Assembly (NCBI GenBank): GCA_002381185.1
Contig: DFOA01000053.1
Span: forward strand, 1-64,000
Source: Firmicutes bacterium UBA3553
GTDB taxonomy: Bacteria; Bacillota; Clostridia; Tissierellales; Sedimentibacteraceae
Direction of reading: 5' to 3'
DNA: 64,000 nucleotides
Part shown: positions 50,475 to 58,783 of the stretch, in pieces
How positions within the stretch are numbered: position 1 is the stretch's first letter
Layout of the letters: every line of letters starts with the position of its first letter
Position numbers and translations under genes: made by a program
The notes under the pieces: model-generated
The model's database searches: none
Told to the model about the DNA's origin: nothing
Seen by the model: the letters and a program-made list of their open reading frames with translations, nothing else

Positions 50475-50541
50475 CTACTCCTTCACTTTTTCCATTCTGT
50501 GGCTAAACAGTATTATATGAATTCCGCCTTTTTTTTCAGTG
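50475..50541 (-). pseudogene. Remnant of the C-terminal domain of the dicluster flavoprotein
   Basis: The frame reads KKGGIHIILFSHRMEKVKE with a TAG at 50475, clearly related to EDGIHIISVYSHRMEVVRE at the end of the flavoprotein encoded from 43947. About 60 bases also align at DNA level. Only the last 20 codons or so survive. Its stop lies in the ribosome binding site of the next gene, so a full gene probably once stood here. Confidence 0.65.
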
Positions 50542-50588
50542 CTGTTAGAATGATTTCTTCTATAAACCTAATTTTATAATATATAACA

Positions 50589-50605
50589 AGCAAAATTCGT
50601 GCCAA
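50589..50605 (-). promoter_or_regulatory. Near-perfect sigma-54 (-24/-12) promoter
   Basis: On the minus strand TTGGCACGAATTTTGCT fits the RpoN consensus YTGGCACG-n4-TTGCW at every fixed position. Transcription should start near 50578 and run leftward into the DVU_1557-like gene and the Mop cluster. Three activator-site candidates lie 160-245 bases upstream, a normal enhancer distance. Confidence 0.9.
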
Positions 50606-50711
50606 AAACAAATTCGCCCTGCCGGACGGCTATAAAAACCATGCAAATTACCTAATGGACAAATCTGACCCTGCGGTTATTCCAGAATTTTGCGCAAACT
50701 ATTTCCTAAAT

Positions 50712-50738
50712 AAAAAAACCCCGTCAAACTGAGGGGGT
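50712..50738 (-). terminator. Terminator of the sigma-54 activator gene
   Basis: ACCCC (50718-50722) and GGGGGT (50733-50738) form a GC-rich stem, followed on the minus strand by TTTTTTTATT. It isolates the regulator gene from the sigma-54 promoter downstream. Confidence 0.85.
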
Positions 50739-50766
50739 AGTGGAATTTAATTAACTTTTAAAACAT

Positions 50767-50835
50767 TGTTCCATTTTGGAACACGACTGCTGAAATTATT
50801 TATTCCAAAATGGAGCAATGTTCTATTTCGGAACA
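50767..50835. promoter_or_regulatory. Three palindromic upstream activator sites
   Basis: TGTTCC-ATTTT-GGAACA lies at 50767-50783, TATTCC-AAAAT-GGAGCA at 50801-50817 and TGTTCT-ATTTC-GGAACA at 50819-50835. All are 17 bases with the same dyad; the first is perfect. The second and third lie within the last codons and stop of the activator gene itself. They are the expected binding sites of the sigma-54 activator. Confidence 0.8.
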
Positions 50836-52767
50836 AATCGTCCTTATGTCTTCCATTTTTCTATAAAGGGTATTTCTCCCAATACCCAGTGCTTTTGCGG
50901 CCAAAGTGACGTTACCTTTGTATAATTCCAGAACCTTCATTATATGCCGCACTTCCATAACTTCCAATTTCAGATTTTCCTCCATCGTTTTCATGGTGAC
51001 ATCCTGTTGTAATTCATTTTGGTTTACCGCCGCAAAAGCTTTTGCATCGGTACAGCTGTCTGCCTTTATGAAGCTGTCAGGAATGGTTCCGGTATTTACC
51101 ATCAGCTCTATTGTATTCTCCAGCTCCCTGACATTTCCCGGCCATTCATATTCCAGAAAGGACTTCATGGTCTCATCATTAATATTTACACTTTTCTTGT
51201 TAAGTTTGACAGATATTCTTTCCATAAAATACTGACTCAAAATGGGTATGTCAGCTTTTCTTTCTCTTAATGGCAGCAGTTTAATAGGAATGACATTCAG
51301 CCTGTAATACAAATCCTTGCGAAAATTACCTTTTCGGACCTCTTCCTTCAGATCTTTGTTGGTAGCAGCAATCACTCTTACGTCCACAACAATCTCCTTG
51401 ACGCTTCCAACCCTGCTCACAGTACCTTCCTCAAGGACCCGAAGCAGTCTGGTCTGCATATCCAACGGCATTTCACCGATTTCATCCAAAAAAATCGTAC
51501 CACCATCTGCAATTTCAAATTTTCCGGGTTGCCCGGTGCTTTTTGCGCCTGTATAAGCTCCTCCTTCATACCCAAACAGTTCAGATTCTATAAGGTTCCT
51601 TGGTATTGCACCACAATTTAACACTACAAAAGGTTCATCCTTTCTGCAGTTGTAATTGTGAATTGCCTGTGAAAAGAGTTCTTTCCCCGTACCACTTTCA
51701 CCCATAATCAGAACATTAGATCTGCTGTCTGCAATTTTTTTAGCATATTCAATAATCCGTAAAAAGTTCTTATCTTGTCCAATGATTTTATCGAAGGTAT
51801 AAATAGCCTGATGCCCCATGATTCTGTTAGCCATCTTTCTAACCTTTTTGACTTCCATGAAAACAAAGACGATATTCATTAAATGATGTTCATCATCAAG
51901 ATGAGGATAGACACTTAAGTTAAGCTGCAGCTTTTTTCTCCTGGAATTCACAAATACATCTACGTTCGTAAAGCTTTGTTTGTTCATGACTGAAGTTTTC
52001 ACATTTCCCCAGTCCTCCAGCAGATTACACATTTTCATCAATCTCATTTCATCCGGGCGATAGCCAAACATATCCGAAACTTGTTGATTGACTGTTATGA
52101 TATTGCCCCTCAGGTCAGAAGTTAATATCCCCGCATCAATAGAATCAATGATAATCTCTGTAAATTTTTTGGTCATTGATAGTTCTTCCGTATATCTCTT
52201 GATATTGAGTATTTCTTCTATTGCATTGGCCGCTGCCACTACCATGCCCAGCGTGTGTAAATTGACTGATTCACTGTAACCGGTTAAATCAATGCTTCCA
52301 ATAATTTCACCCCTGGGATTTCTTATAGGTGAGGCTGAACAGGTCCACCGGTGATATGCCTTAATGTAATGCTCATTACCTGATACTTGCAAAGGTTTGC
52401 CCTCAACCAAAGTCGTGCCCATAGAATTTGTACCGATGCTCCATTCATCCATATATGCTCCAGGCACCATTTTAAATGAGAAGGCTTCGGATAGAATGCC
52501 TGAATCACCTATTATACTTAAAATACAGCCTTCCTCGTCGGTTATTATGGAGAAAAAGTTAGATCCTTTGACGAAATTATATAATTGGGTCATATAGAGT
52601 TCGGCCGTATCAATCAGTTCCCTTTTGGCCTCAAGTTTCTTGAAAAGCTCTTTGCCGGTAATTATCTTTTTACTAAAGATCCGTTCCTTCTCAACTTTAT
52701 ATTCTCTGCATCTTTTATGAGAATTTATGATATAATCCTTTTCTGTAGCCATTTCTACAATACTCAT
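50800..52767 (-). CDS. Sigma-54-dependent transcriptional activator (AcoR/DhaR type)
   Basis: The 655-residue protein has an N-terminal GAF-like sensor (about 60-190, with DEWSIGTNSMGTTLVEGKPL typical of AcoR-type activators), a PAS domain (about 205-310), an AAA+ domain with GESGTGKE and GTIFLDEIGEMP, and a Fis-type helix-turn-helix (VTLAAKALGIGRNTLYRKME). The sigma-54 contact loop reads GAYTGA in place of the usual GAFTGA. Proteins with this build control acetoin, glycerol or aldehyde metabolism. It is followed by its own terminator and then by a sigma-54 promoter, so it very likely activates the Mop cluster. The ATG at 52767 follows AAGGGAG. Confidence 0.94.
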   Translation of the reverse strand: MSIVEMATEKDYIINSHKRCREYKVEKERIFSKKIITGKELFKKLEAKRELIDTAELYMTQLYNFVKGSNFFSIITDEEGCILSIIGDSGILSEAFSFKMVPGAYMDEWSIGTNSMGTTLVEGKPLQVSGNEHYIKAYHRWTCSASPIRNPRGEIIGSIDLTGYSESVNLHTLGMVVAAANAIEEILNIKRYTEELSMTKKFTEIIIDSIDAGILTSDLRGNIITVNQQVSDMFGYRPDEMRLMKMCNLLEDWGNVKTSVMNKQSFTNVDVFVNSRRKKLQLNLSVYPHLDDEHHLMNIVFVFMEVKKVRKMANRIMGHQAIYTFDKIIGQDKNFLRIIEYAKKIADSRSNVLIMGESGTGKELFSQAIHNYNCRKDEPFVVLNCGAIPRNLIESELFGYEGGAYTGAKSTGQPGKFEIADGGTIFLDEIGEMPLDMQTRLLRVLEEGTVSRVGSVKEIVVDVRVIAATNKDLKEEVRKGNFRKDLYYRLNVIPIKLLPLRERKADIPILSQYFMERISVKLNKKSVNINDETMKSFLEYEWPGNVRELENTIELMVNTGTIPDSFIKADSCTDAKAFAAVNQNELQQDVTMKTMEENLKLEVMEVRHIMKVLELYKGNVTLAAKALGIGRNTLYRKMEDIRTICSEIEHCSILE

Positions 52768-52878
52768 CAAATTCACTCCCTTCTTTTCAACCGCTTAACA
52801 AAATTAATTCATCATCAAACTGCAAAATATAAACATTATTTTTTTCCTTCATTGCAGGCTGGATAATACGTGAATGGT

Positions 52879-53001
52879 TTATATTTTGTATACGATGTCC
52901 GGAAAGCTTACTACCTTATAGAGTTCTTCAAATGATTTTGCAGCATTGATTTCGTTATTTACTTTCTTAACAATATCCAAGACATCGTTTTCCAAAGATT
53001 T
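52879..53001 (-). pseudogene. Unrecognised C-terminal coding remnant
   Basis: An open frame of 40 codons reads SLENDVLDIVKKVNNEINAA and ends FEELYKVVSFPDIVYKI with a TAA at 52879. A stop codon lies just upstream in this frame; a different frame upstream (SEELSSTFEECLFIQIMNYL) may be its continuation. There is no start site. I see no other gene in 52768-53279. Confidence 0.35.
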
Positions 53002-53279
53002 ATAAATAGTTCATAATTTGTATAAACAAGCACTCTTCAAATGTACTTGATAATTCTTCTGATGTATCCCATTGAAGGTTTTGGCATTACACGAGAATAA
53101 AACCCGAGGTCTTCAAACCCTGTACAGCTATTAATTAATAGGCACTTTTCAAGGTTTATTACAGCTTATCGCCATTCTCGCACCTCATTATACCAAATAG
53201 AGCACCTGTTTGCATTGTATCACTGCTCAGAAATTTAATCAATAAGAAATTTATGTTTTGGCATTGATGATGAATTCAT

Positions 53280-53444
53280 TTATTCCACATTCAATTCATC
53301 GGCGAGCAGTTTCAGAATATCGTCCCCCTTATCTGCAAAATATAGACGGACATCTTCTTTTACAGAAAATGAAAAGCAGCTTTCAAAATCAGATTCTGCA
53401 AGACAACGGCGGATTTCCTCTTTATCAAGAATTTGTTTCAACAT
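53280..53444 (-). pseudogene. Truncated YeiL-like Crp/Fnr regulator
   Basis: The ATG at 53444 follows TGAGGTG. The 54-residue frame reads LDKEEIRRCLAESDFESCFS and VKEDVRLYFADKGDDILKL before a stop. As I recall it, E. coli YeiL starts with a closely similar SAFKDC...DVSADTRLFHF segment. The cyclic-nucleotide-type domain and helix-turn-helix that should follow are absent. It is divergent from a RihB-like nucleosidase gene, and in E. coli yeiL and rihB are also neighbours. Confidence 0.6.
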
Positions 53445-53540
53445 TATCACCTCAAAACTCGGAGATTTCTCCTAACATGCCGCGGTGCTTTTGCTTTATA
53501 CTCAAAAGCAGAAACCCACTTGTGCTGGAAGGAGCAAAAT

Positions 53541-54470
53541 ATGAAAAAAACAAAAATTATTATCGACTGTGATCCCGGTCACGATGACGCCATTGCCATT
53601 ATGGTAGCAGGCAATCATCCTGCAATTGATCTGCTGGCTTTGACTACCGTTGCCGGAAACCAGACACTTAACAAAACAAAGGTTAACGCTCTGCATGTCT
53701 GTGAGCATTTGGAACTGGATATCCCTGTATATGCCGGTATGCCGCTTCCTCTGGTTCGTGAACAGGTTGTCGCTGGCAATGTGCATGGGGAATCAGGACT
53801 TGACGGACCTGTCTTTGGACCGCTGCACACAAAAGTACAGCCGAAGCACGCAGTAAATTATCTTATCGATACACTACTGGCAAGCGATGGGGATATTACA
53901 CTTGTTCCTATTGGTCCGCTGACAAACATTGCAGCTGCCATGAGAATGGAGCCAAAAATTCTGCCAAAACTCCAACAAATTGTGCTTATGGGCGGCGCTT
54001 ACGGCACCGGGAATTTCACGCCATCGGCAGAATTTAATGTTTTTGCCGACCCCGAAGCTGCCAGCATTGTCTTTCGCAGCGGTGTAAAACTCACTATGAT
54101 GGGATTGGACTTGACGAACCAAACCATTTGTACGCCTGACATCATTCAACGCATGGAATCAATTGGCAACAAAGCCGGCAGTTTGTTTGCCGACATTATG
54201 CGATTTACACTTAACTCTCAAAAAATTGCCTTTGGACTTGAAGCGGGACCTGTGCACGATGTCACCTGCATTGCTTATCTCGTCGCACCAGAGTTATTTA
54301 CAACGCAGGACATGAATGTGGTTGTGGATATCAACCGCGGCCCATGCTATGGCAGAACAGTTTGTGACACCATCAACTGTTTGAAACAGCCTGCCAACTG
54401 CACAGTCGGTACCGGCATTGATCTGACAGGGTTCTGGGATTTGGTTTTTTTCTTATCCGGCCTACCATAA
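53541..54470 (+). CDS. Ribonucleoside hydrolase, RihB-like
   Basis: The 309-residue protein belongs to the inosine-uridine nucleoside hydrolases. It has the calcium-binding IIIDCDPGHDDAIAIMVA, the active-site block VLMGGAYGTGNFTPSAEFNV and the C-terminal GPVHDVTCIAYL with the catalytic histidine. Close similarity to E. coli RihB, as I recall that sequence, suggests pyrimidine ribonucleosides as substrates, split to base and ribose. AAGGAG precedes the ATG at 53541. The last residues (LVFFLSGLP) leave the family pattern at a junction with a remnant on the other strand, so the extreme C-terminus is probably replaced. Confidence 0.92.
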   Translation: MKKTKIIIDCDPGHDDAIAIMVAGNHPAIDLLALTTVAGNQTLNKTKVNALHVCEHLELDIPVYAGMPLPLVREQVVAGNVHGESGLDGPVFGPLHTKVQPKHAVNYLIDTLLASDGDITLVPIGPLTNIAAAMRMEPKILPKLQQIVLMGGAYGTGNFTPSAEFNVFADPEAASIVFRSGVKLTMMGLDLTNQTICTPDIIQRMESIGNKAGSLFADIMRFTLNSQKIAFGLEAGPVHDVTCIAYLVAPELFTTQDMNVVVDINRGPCYGRTVCDTINCLKQPANCTVGTGIDLTGFWDLVFFLSGLP

Positions 54471-54578
54471 AACACTTCTACGCTGGTCCGTTCCGGCTGC
54501 ATCATATTTTGCAGCCCATTCAACGAATTCACGATGACTTTCGTACATATCTCCACTTTCAAGTATGAATCTCCTGTT
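54462..54578 (-). pseudogene. C-terminal remnant of an adenylate-kinase-like P-loop protein
   Basis: The minus-strand frame reads RRFILESGDMYESHREFVEW and AAKYDAAGTDQRRSVLW before a TAG at 54462. It resembles the end of small P-loop kinases of the FlaR/topology-modulation type. The P-loop part is missing. Its end overlaps the last codons of the RihB-like gene, marking a deletion junction. Confidence 0.5.
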
Positions 54579-54599
54579 ATGTATTAGGAATTAAAACGT

Positions 54600-54621
54600 G
54601 TGTAAATTATTATATTTACAC
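54600..54621. promoter_or_regulatory. Inverted repeat upstream of the rubrerythrin-like gene
   Basis: GTGTAAAT (54600-54607) and ATTTACAC (54614-54621) are perfect arms around TATTAT. The dyad lies in an AT-rich promoter region about 65 bases before the rubrerythrin-like gene and is a candidate operator for a redox or peroxide regulator. Confidence 0.4.
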
Positions 54622-54686
54622 ATTTTATATACATATACATAATACAATATAATATAATTTATATTATGTATAAAGGATGTGAACAT

Positions 54687-55235
54687 GTGGTTAATAACTT
54701 TACAAACAGTCAGACTTATAAAAACCTAATAGATTCTTACAATAGAGATTTAATGGAAAGTGCAAAATATCAGATGTCTGGTGATTATGCAGGAAGAGAA
54801 GGATATCATCAAATAAGCAACATATTTCATGCAACTTCAGGTAACGAAACACGGCACGCTGAAAGATGGTTAAGATTTATAATTCAAAGTGATGAGTTGC
54901 CCTCAACACTATCTAACTTACAGAATGCAGCACAAGAAGTATATTATGAAGGAACAGATTTATATATGCAATATGCACAAACAGCCAGAGAAGAAGGATA
55001 CACAGATATTGCAAATACATTTGAAGCAGTTGCGTTAATTGAAAGACATCATTACTTCACATTCAATAAATTAGCTGAAAATATTCAAACCAACCAAGTG
55101 TTTTGTAAACCAAACAGCGTCGTTTGGATCTGCCTTGCTTGCGGCAATCTGGTATGGGACGAATGTGCTCCGGAAATATGTCCTGTTTGCCAATATCCTC
55201 AAGGATACTATCAAATTAATTGCGATAACTTTTAA
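54687..55235 (+). CDS. Rubrerythrin-like diiron protein
   Basis: The protein (about 182 residues) has a four-helix ferritin-like domain with ligand motifs LMESAKYQMSGDYAGREGYH, SGNETRHAERWLR, YYEGTDLYMQYAQTAREEGY and EAVALIERHHYFTF, and a C-terminal zinc- or iron-binding segment WICLACGNLVWDECAPEICPVC with two CxxC pairs. Rubrerythrins reduce peroxide in anaerobes. The C-terminal segment is longer than a standard rubredoxin knuckle. I prefer the GTG at 54687, preceded by AAAGGA; an ATG at 54666 opens the frame earlier. A stress role is likely. Confidence 0.85.
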   Translation: MVNNFTNSQTYKNLIDSYNRDLMESAKYQMSGDYAGREGYHQISNIFHATSGNETRHAERWLRFIIQSDELPSTLSNLQNAAQEVYYEGTDLYMQYAQTAREEGYTDIANTFEAVALIERHHYFTFNKLAENIQTNQVFCKPNSVVWICLACGNLVWDECAPEICPVCQYPQGYYQINCDNF

Positions 55236-55259
55236 AAACAATTCATATCCGCAGGCATT

Positions 55260-56543
55260 TTACGACCTTTCAGCACTTTTATTTGACAACAATTTATCCA
55301 AATATATGGATTTAAACTGTTTACTGGCCATCATCTGCTTTAAAGGCGGTAATTTAAAAATAACTCCAAGTACTGCTGCCATCGCACGATGATTGGCAAA
55401 TGCCTGGTTATCAAATATGAGATTTTGGAGGGTTCCTTTTTCGATTGCCTGAAGTACAAATCTATGGGTACTATTCACCGGCGTAATGACCTGGACCTCT
55501 CTTCGCACTAATTCAATAGCTTTTTTAGGGCAATTGCGTACACATACGCCACAGCCAAGGCATACCTCATTATCTACTTGAGCTGACACCTTGCCCTCTT
55601 TGTTGTTTTGCATAGAAATTGCTAATACCGGACATACCTTTTCACATTTACCGCATCCGACGCATTCCTTTGAAATCTCAGGTATATAATTTGTAGTTGC
55701 CACCGGCTGCATCGGGCTGAATTTTCTTGCTGCCTGCAAGGCTTCACAACAACAACCGCAGCAATTGCAAATAAATGCAGGATCTTCACGAACATTTTCA
55801 CCAATTTGTACCAGATTAGCTGCATAAGAACGTTCTAATACATCCATTGCCTCTTTCTTGTCAATTAGCCTCGCATGCTGCCCATTTTCTGCAAGAGAAC
55901 GCGCAACATTTCCAAGAGTAAGGCAAACATCCAACGGGGCATTAATTTCACACGGGTGGCCTGCATGTAACATCTTATGTCTGCAGTAACAGGTTCCAAG
56001 GCCTATATGAGCTGATTCCTCAATAATATGGCTTGCTCTTTCATAATCCAGAATATGAATTGTATTGTCATTAGTTAAAACCGGCTCCTGCACATAAACC
56101 CGACCAAGATGCGTCTCTGTTGCGAAAAACAAATCCTTGACAAAATCTTCCTCTACATTCATATATTGATAATACAATTCGCTTAAATATTTCTGATCAA
56201 TATCTCCTCTTGTACGCATCAATGCAAATTCAATAAACCCTGCCATTGGCGGCGGCATTACAAATTGACGCACTCCTTTATAAAATGAGTCCACAAGCAA
56301 CGCCTTCTCACACAGATGCTCTAAAAAAGCTTCTGCTTTCCCCTCACTGATATTCCAGATTTTTGCTGCTTTCTTTGCAGTAAATGGGCGAACCGGCAAT
56401 AATGCGACCAATTCAGCCTCTTTATCTGTATATAGAACCTGCAAAATTTTATACAGGCTGTCCGCCGCCGGAGCTCCTTGTGTAAACCAATTGATTCTTT
56501 CTTCTAAATTCTTATATGCATCTTTACTTGTAATATGTCCCAT
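55260..56543 (-). CDS. 4Fe-4S protein with N-terminal winged-helix-like part
   Basis: The 427-residue protein has a helical N-terminal region with a winged-helix-like stretch (PFTAKKAAKIWNISEGKAEA), a cysteine-rich middle (GTCYCRHKMLHAGHPC and ICNCCGCCCEAL) and a two-cluster ferredoxin domain (CVGCGKCEKVCPVLAI, CLGCGVCVRNCPKKAI). Related proteins are annotated only as 4Fe-4S ferredoxin-like; the CCGCCC region may hold a further cluster. It may be a redox sensor or an electron carrier. GGAAGGGG precedes the ATG. Fragments of a second copy of this gene lie at 31.8 and 39.9 kb. Confidence 0.85.
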   Translation of the reverse strand: MGHITSKDAYKNLEERINWFTQGAPAADSLYKILQVLYTDKEAELVALLPVRPFTAKKAAKIWNISEGKAEAFLEHLCEKALLVDSFYKGVRQFVMPPPMAGFIEFALMRTRGDIDQKYLSELYYQYMNVEEDFVKDLFFATETHLGRVYVQEPVLTNDNTIHILDYERASHIIEESAHIGLGTCYCRHKMLHAGHPCEINAPLDVCLTLGNVARSLAENGQHARLIDKKEAMDVLERSYAANLVQIGENVREDPAFICNCCGCCCEALQAARKFSPMQPVATTNYIPEISKECVGCGKCEKVCPVLAISMQNNKEGKVSAQVDNEVCLGCGVCVRNCPKKAIELVRREVQVITPVNSTHRFVLQAIEKGTLQNLIFDNQAFANHRAMAAVLGVIFKLPPLKQMMASKQFKSIYLDKLLSNKSAERS

Positions 56544-56567
56544 GGATTCCCCTTCCTAATTTACACT

Positions 56568-57644
56568 TTATTCAACTACAAACTCTTCCGTTGACTGCAA
56601 GCCGTTCCAGACATATCCGTCAGAACGGTAATATAATCTATTTACAGAGCCATCTGTCTTTGTATAGTCTATAACAAAAACCTGCCCTTCTTCTATAAAC
56701 ATCGGATAATCGTCATAAGGCAGCACGTCCCCTGTTTTCTTATTGTCCTTGAAATCCTCATATGCGTTTTCCAATCGCCAGAATTCCCGAAATGCAAAAT
56801 CCTTAAATCCTGTTAAATCTTGTTTTCCAAAGTAGGATGCTTCATAATTTTTCTGGTTAACTGTAATTGTATCTACCCGTAAAGGTTCAATATCTTTCGC
56901 TAACCAGGCTAAGTCCTCAGAATATATATTATCGCCGTAACGTTCCTTTAATTGTCTTGCCATGCTAGGAACAGAATTAGTCATATAATCCATAGCATCA
57001 AAGTCCGTATGAGCACCTCCATAAATTCCCATAATGTTCTTGTTCTTTAGTTTGTCAAATTCACGGATAAAATTTTCTGCCATTTTGTTTTCGCGATATA
57101 CATCATCAGAGTGCTTATAATAATACTTGCCTTGCTCAATCGCTTCTTGCGTCAATATATATTGCTCAGAATTTTCCATATTATTTTCTTCAAGATACTT
57201 CAAATACCGCTGTCCGGCAGTATCGTACTGGTGACCTACATCCGTACCGTGGAAAATGGTTTCGGGATACTTACTTTTTATTTTCTTATAAAATTCCTTA
57301 ATATATGGGTTATGTGCTGGTGAACCTTCCCAATCCTTATATAGTTCCTCAATAATATCGTCATTGTCCGACTGCATCCATAAATTTAAAAGCTCTGCAG
57401 TATAATACGGATATTCAATAAATAAATGCCTCATATTCTCCTTATGATAGTATTCATCCCACAACTCTAATTCTTTTTCCAATATTTCTTCAACACCATG
57501 GTTCTCTCCATACAGGTAAATCTTACCCGATGATCTATCCGAAGGTGTGTCTGTATCAACCGATACATTTCTGACTGTACAAGCAGCCAATACCAACAGC
57601 ATGATTAATGCAACAACAAACGCAGAAATTTTTATATTTTTCAT
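56568..57644 (-). CDS. Lipoprotein with ChaN/TraB-like fold
   Basis: The 358-residue protein has a lipoprotein signal (VALIMLLVLAAC, lipobox LAAC, lipidated Cys at residue 22). The mature part has KIYLYGENHGVEEILEKELE, HLFIEYPYYTAELLNLWMQS and KNIMGIYGGAHTDFDAM; the GExHG, E and GGAHT motifs recall the ChaN/Tiki/EreA superfamily of metal- or heme-linked hydrolases. It would be anchored on the outer face of the membrane. It lies 24 bases upstream of the iron-sulfur protein gene and is probably cotranscribed with it. A 60-base piece of its 3' end is duplicated at 40.05 kb. Confidence 0.75.
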   Translation of the reverse strand: MKNIKISAFVVALIMLLVLAACTVRNVSVDTDTPSDRSSGKIYLYGENHGVEEILEKELELWDEYYHKENMRHLFIEYPYYTAELLNLWMQSDNDDIIEELYKDWEGSPAHNPYIKEFYKKIKSKYPETIFHGTDVGHQYDTAGQRYLKYLEENNMENSEQYILTQEAIEQGKYYYKHSDDVYRENKMAENFIREFDKLKNKNIMGIYGGAHTDFDAMDYMTNSVPSMARQLKERYGDNIYSEDLAWLAKDIEPLRVDTITVNQKNYEASYFGKQDLTGFKDFAFREFWRLENAYEDFKDNKKTGDVLPYDDYPMFIEEGQVFVIDYTKTDGSVNRLYYRSDGYVWNGLQSTEEFVVE

Positions 57645-57804
57645 AAATCCCCCATAATTTTATTAATTAATTTATCTAAAAATATACTTAATATTAGTAT
57701 ATATCAGCCGCGCTTAAATTTCTACCAAAATTTGTATTTAGCTGAATTAGTAAGTTATAAATAAACTCCATAATAATGTTTTATGAAGAACCGTTAAATT
57801 AATG

Positions 57805-57833
57805 TTGACTATTATGGCAAATAGAGGTAAAAT
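57805..57833 (+). promoter_or_regulatory. Sigma-A promoter of the methyltransferase gene
   Basis: TTGACT (57805-57810) and TAAAAT (57828-57833) are 17 bases apart, about 30 bases before the start codon. Between it and the lipoprotein gene the DNA is AT-rich without further genes. Confidence 0.7.
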
Positions 57834-57863
57834 TTTAAAAATCTTATAGTGAGGGGGATAACT

Positions 57864-58667
57864 ATGGAAGACTGCATACGTATTGTTCAGGAGCATTATG
57901 ACAGTGATGTGCAATATGAGTGGGACAGACTCGAAAGGCACCCTTTTGAATTTCCAATAACTACGAAAATGATGGATAAATATATTAAACCCGGTGACAG
58001 AATTCTGGATATAGGCGGAGGTCCGGGGCGTTATTCCATTTATTATGCTCAAAAGGGCTGTGATGTCACTCTTGTTGATTTATCTGAAGAAAATGTAAAA
58101 TTTGCTCTCGAAAAATCTAAAGAAGTAAATGTGAATATTAAAGCTATTCCAGGTGATGCAAGAGAAGTAAGCAAATTTATAAGCGGAGAATTTGACCATA
58201 TATTTGTTATGGGACCTATGTATCATCTGCTCGAAGAAACGGATAGAATCAAGGCTTTAAACGAAGCCTTATCTTTACTTAAAGACAGAGGGCTGATATA
58301 CATTTCTTTTATTCTTATGTTTGCCGGCATGATTTTTGGTATGAAGCATTCCCCTGAAATGCTGATTTTAGAAAGTGAGCAAGTTTTTATTAATGCAGTT
58401 TTAAAGGGAAAATCCTATGCCGGAGATGCATTTACAAAAGCATTTTTTATTGACCAAAAAAATATTGTTCCATTTATGGATAAGTTTCATCTTGAAAAAA
58501 AGCATCTTTTCGGTCAAGAAGGCATTCTTGCTCCATGCGAAATAAATATGCTTAATCAACCTCGGGAAGTAATCGATAAATGGTTAGAGGTTTCTGAGCA
58601 ATTATGCGAAAGAGACGAATTGCTAAGCTATTCCGAACATGCCATGTATATAGGGCAGAAGCTTTAA
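57864..58667 (+). CDS. Class I SAM-dependent methyltransferase
   Basis: The 267-residue protein has motif I in RILDIGGGPGRYSIYYAQKG, motif II acidic residue in VTLVDLSEENVKFA, and HIFVMGPMYHLLEETDRIKA as motif IV region. The YHLLEE form is typical of small-molecule methyltransferases related to UbiE/Methyltransf_11. The ATG at 57864 follows GAGGGGG. It has its own promoter and ends before the conserved stem-loop. The substrate is unknown. Confidence 0.9.
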   Translation: MEDCIRIVQEHYDSDVQYEWDRLERHPFEFPITTKMMDKYIKPGDRILDIGGGPGRYSIYYAQKGCDVTLVDLSEENVKFALEKSKEVNVNIKAIPGDAREVSKFISGEFDHIFVMGPMYHLLEETDRIKALNEALSLLKDRGLIYISFILMFAGMIFGMKHSPEMLILESEQVFINAVLKGKSYAGDAFTKAFFIDQKNIVPFMDKFHLEKKHLFGQEGILAPCEINMLNQPREVIDKWLEVSEQLCERDELLSYSEHAMYIGQKL

Positions 58668-58706
58668 TAACCCGCGATCTGCAGACCAAGCGAATAAATT
58701 TATACA

Positions 58707-58755
58707 GGAATAAACCCTCCATATGTTCCCATGAACTGTACCGAGGGTTTATTTC
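58707..58755. terminator. Conserved stem-loop, first copy
   Basis: Arms GGAATAAACCCTC (58707-58719) and GAGGGTTTATTTC (58743-58755) pair through one G-T pair; an inner GTTC...GAAC stem sits in the loop. It lies between the convergent methyltransferase and response-regulator genes, so it likely terminates both. The copy at 40125-40173 shows compensatory changes. Confidence 0.75.
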
Positions 58756-58783
58756 AATTTGCCGCTTTATACGCAATCTAAGC

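Noticed and set aside
53258..53572. 104-codon rightward frame upstream of the RihB-like gene
   Set aside because: It runs antisense to the YeiL-like remnant, has no ribosome binding site and reads into the RihB-like gene in another frame.
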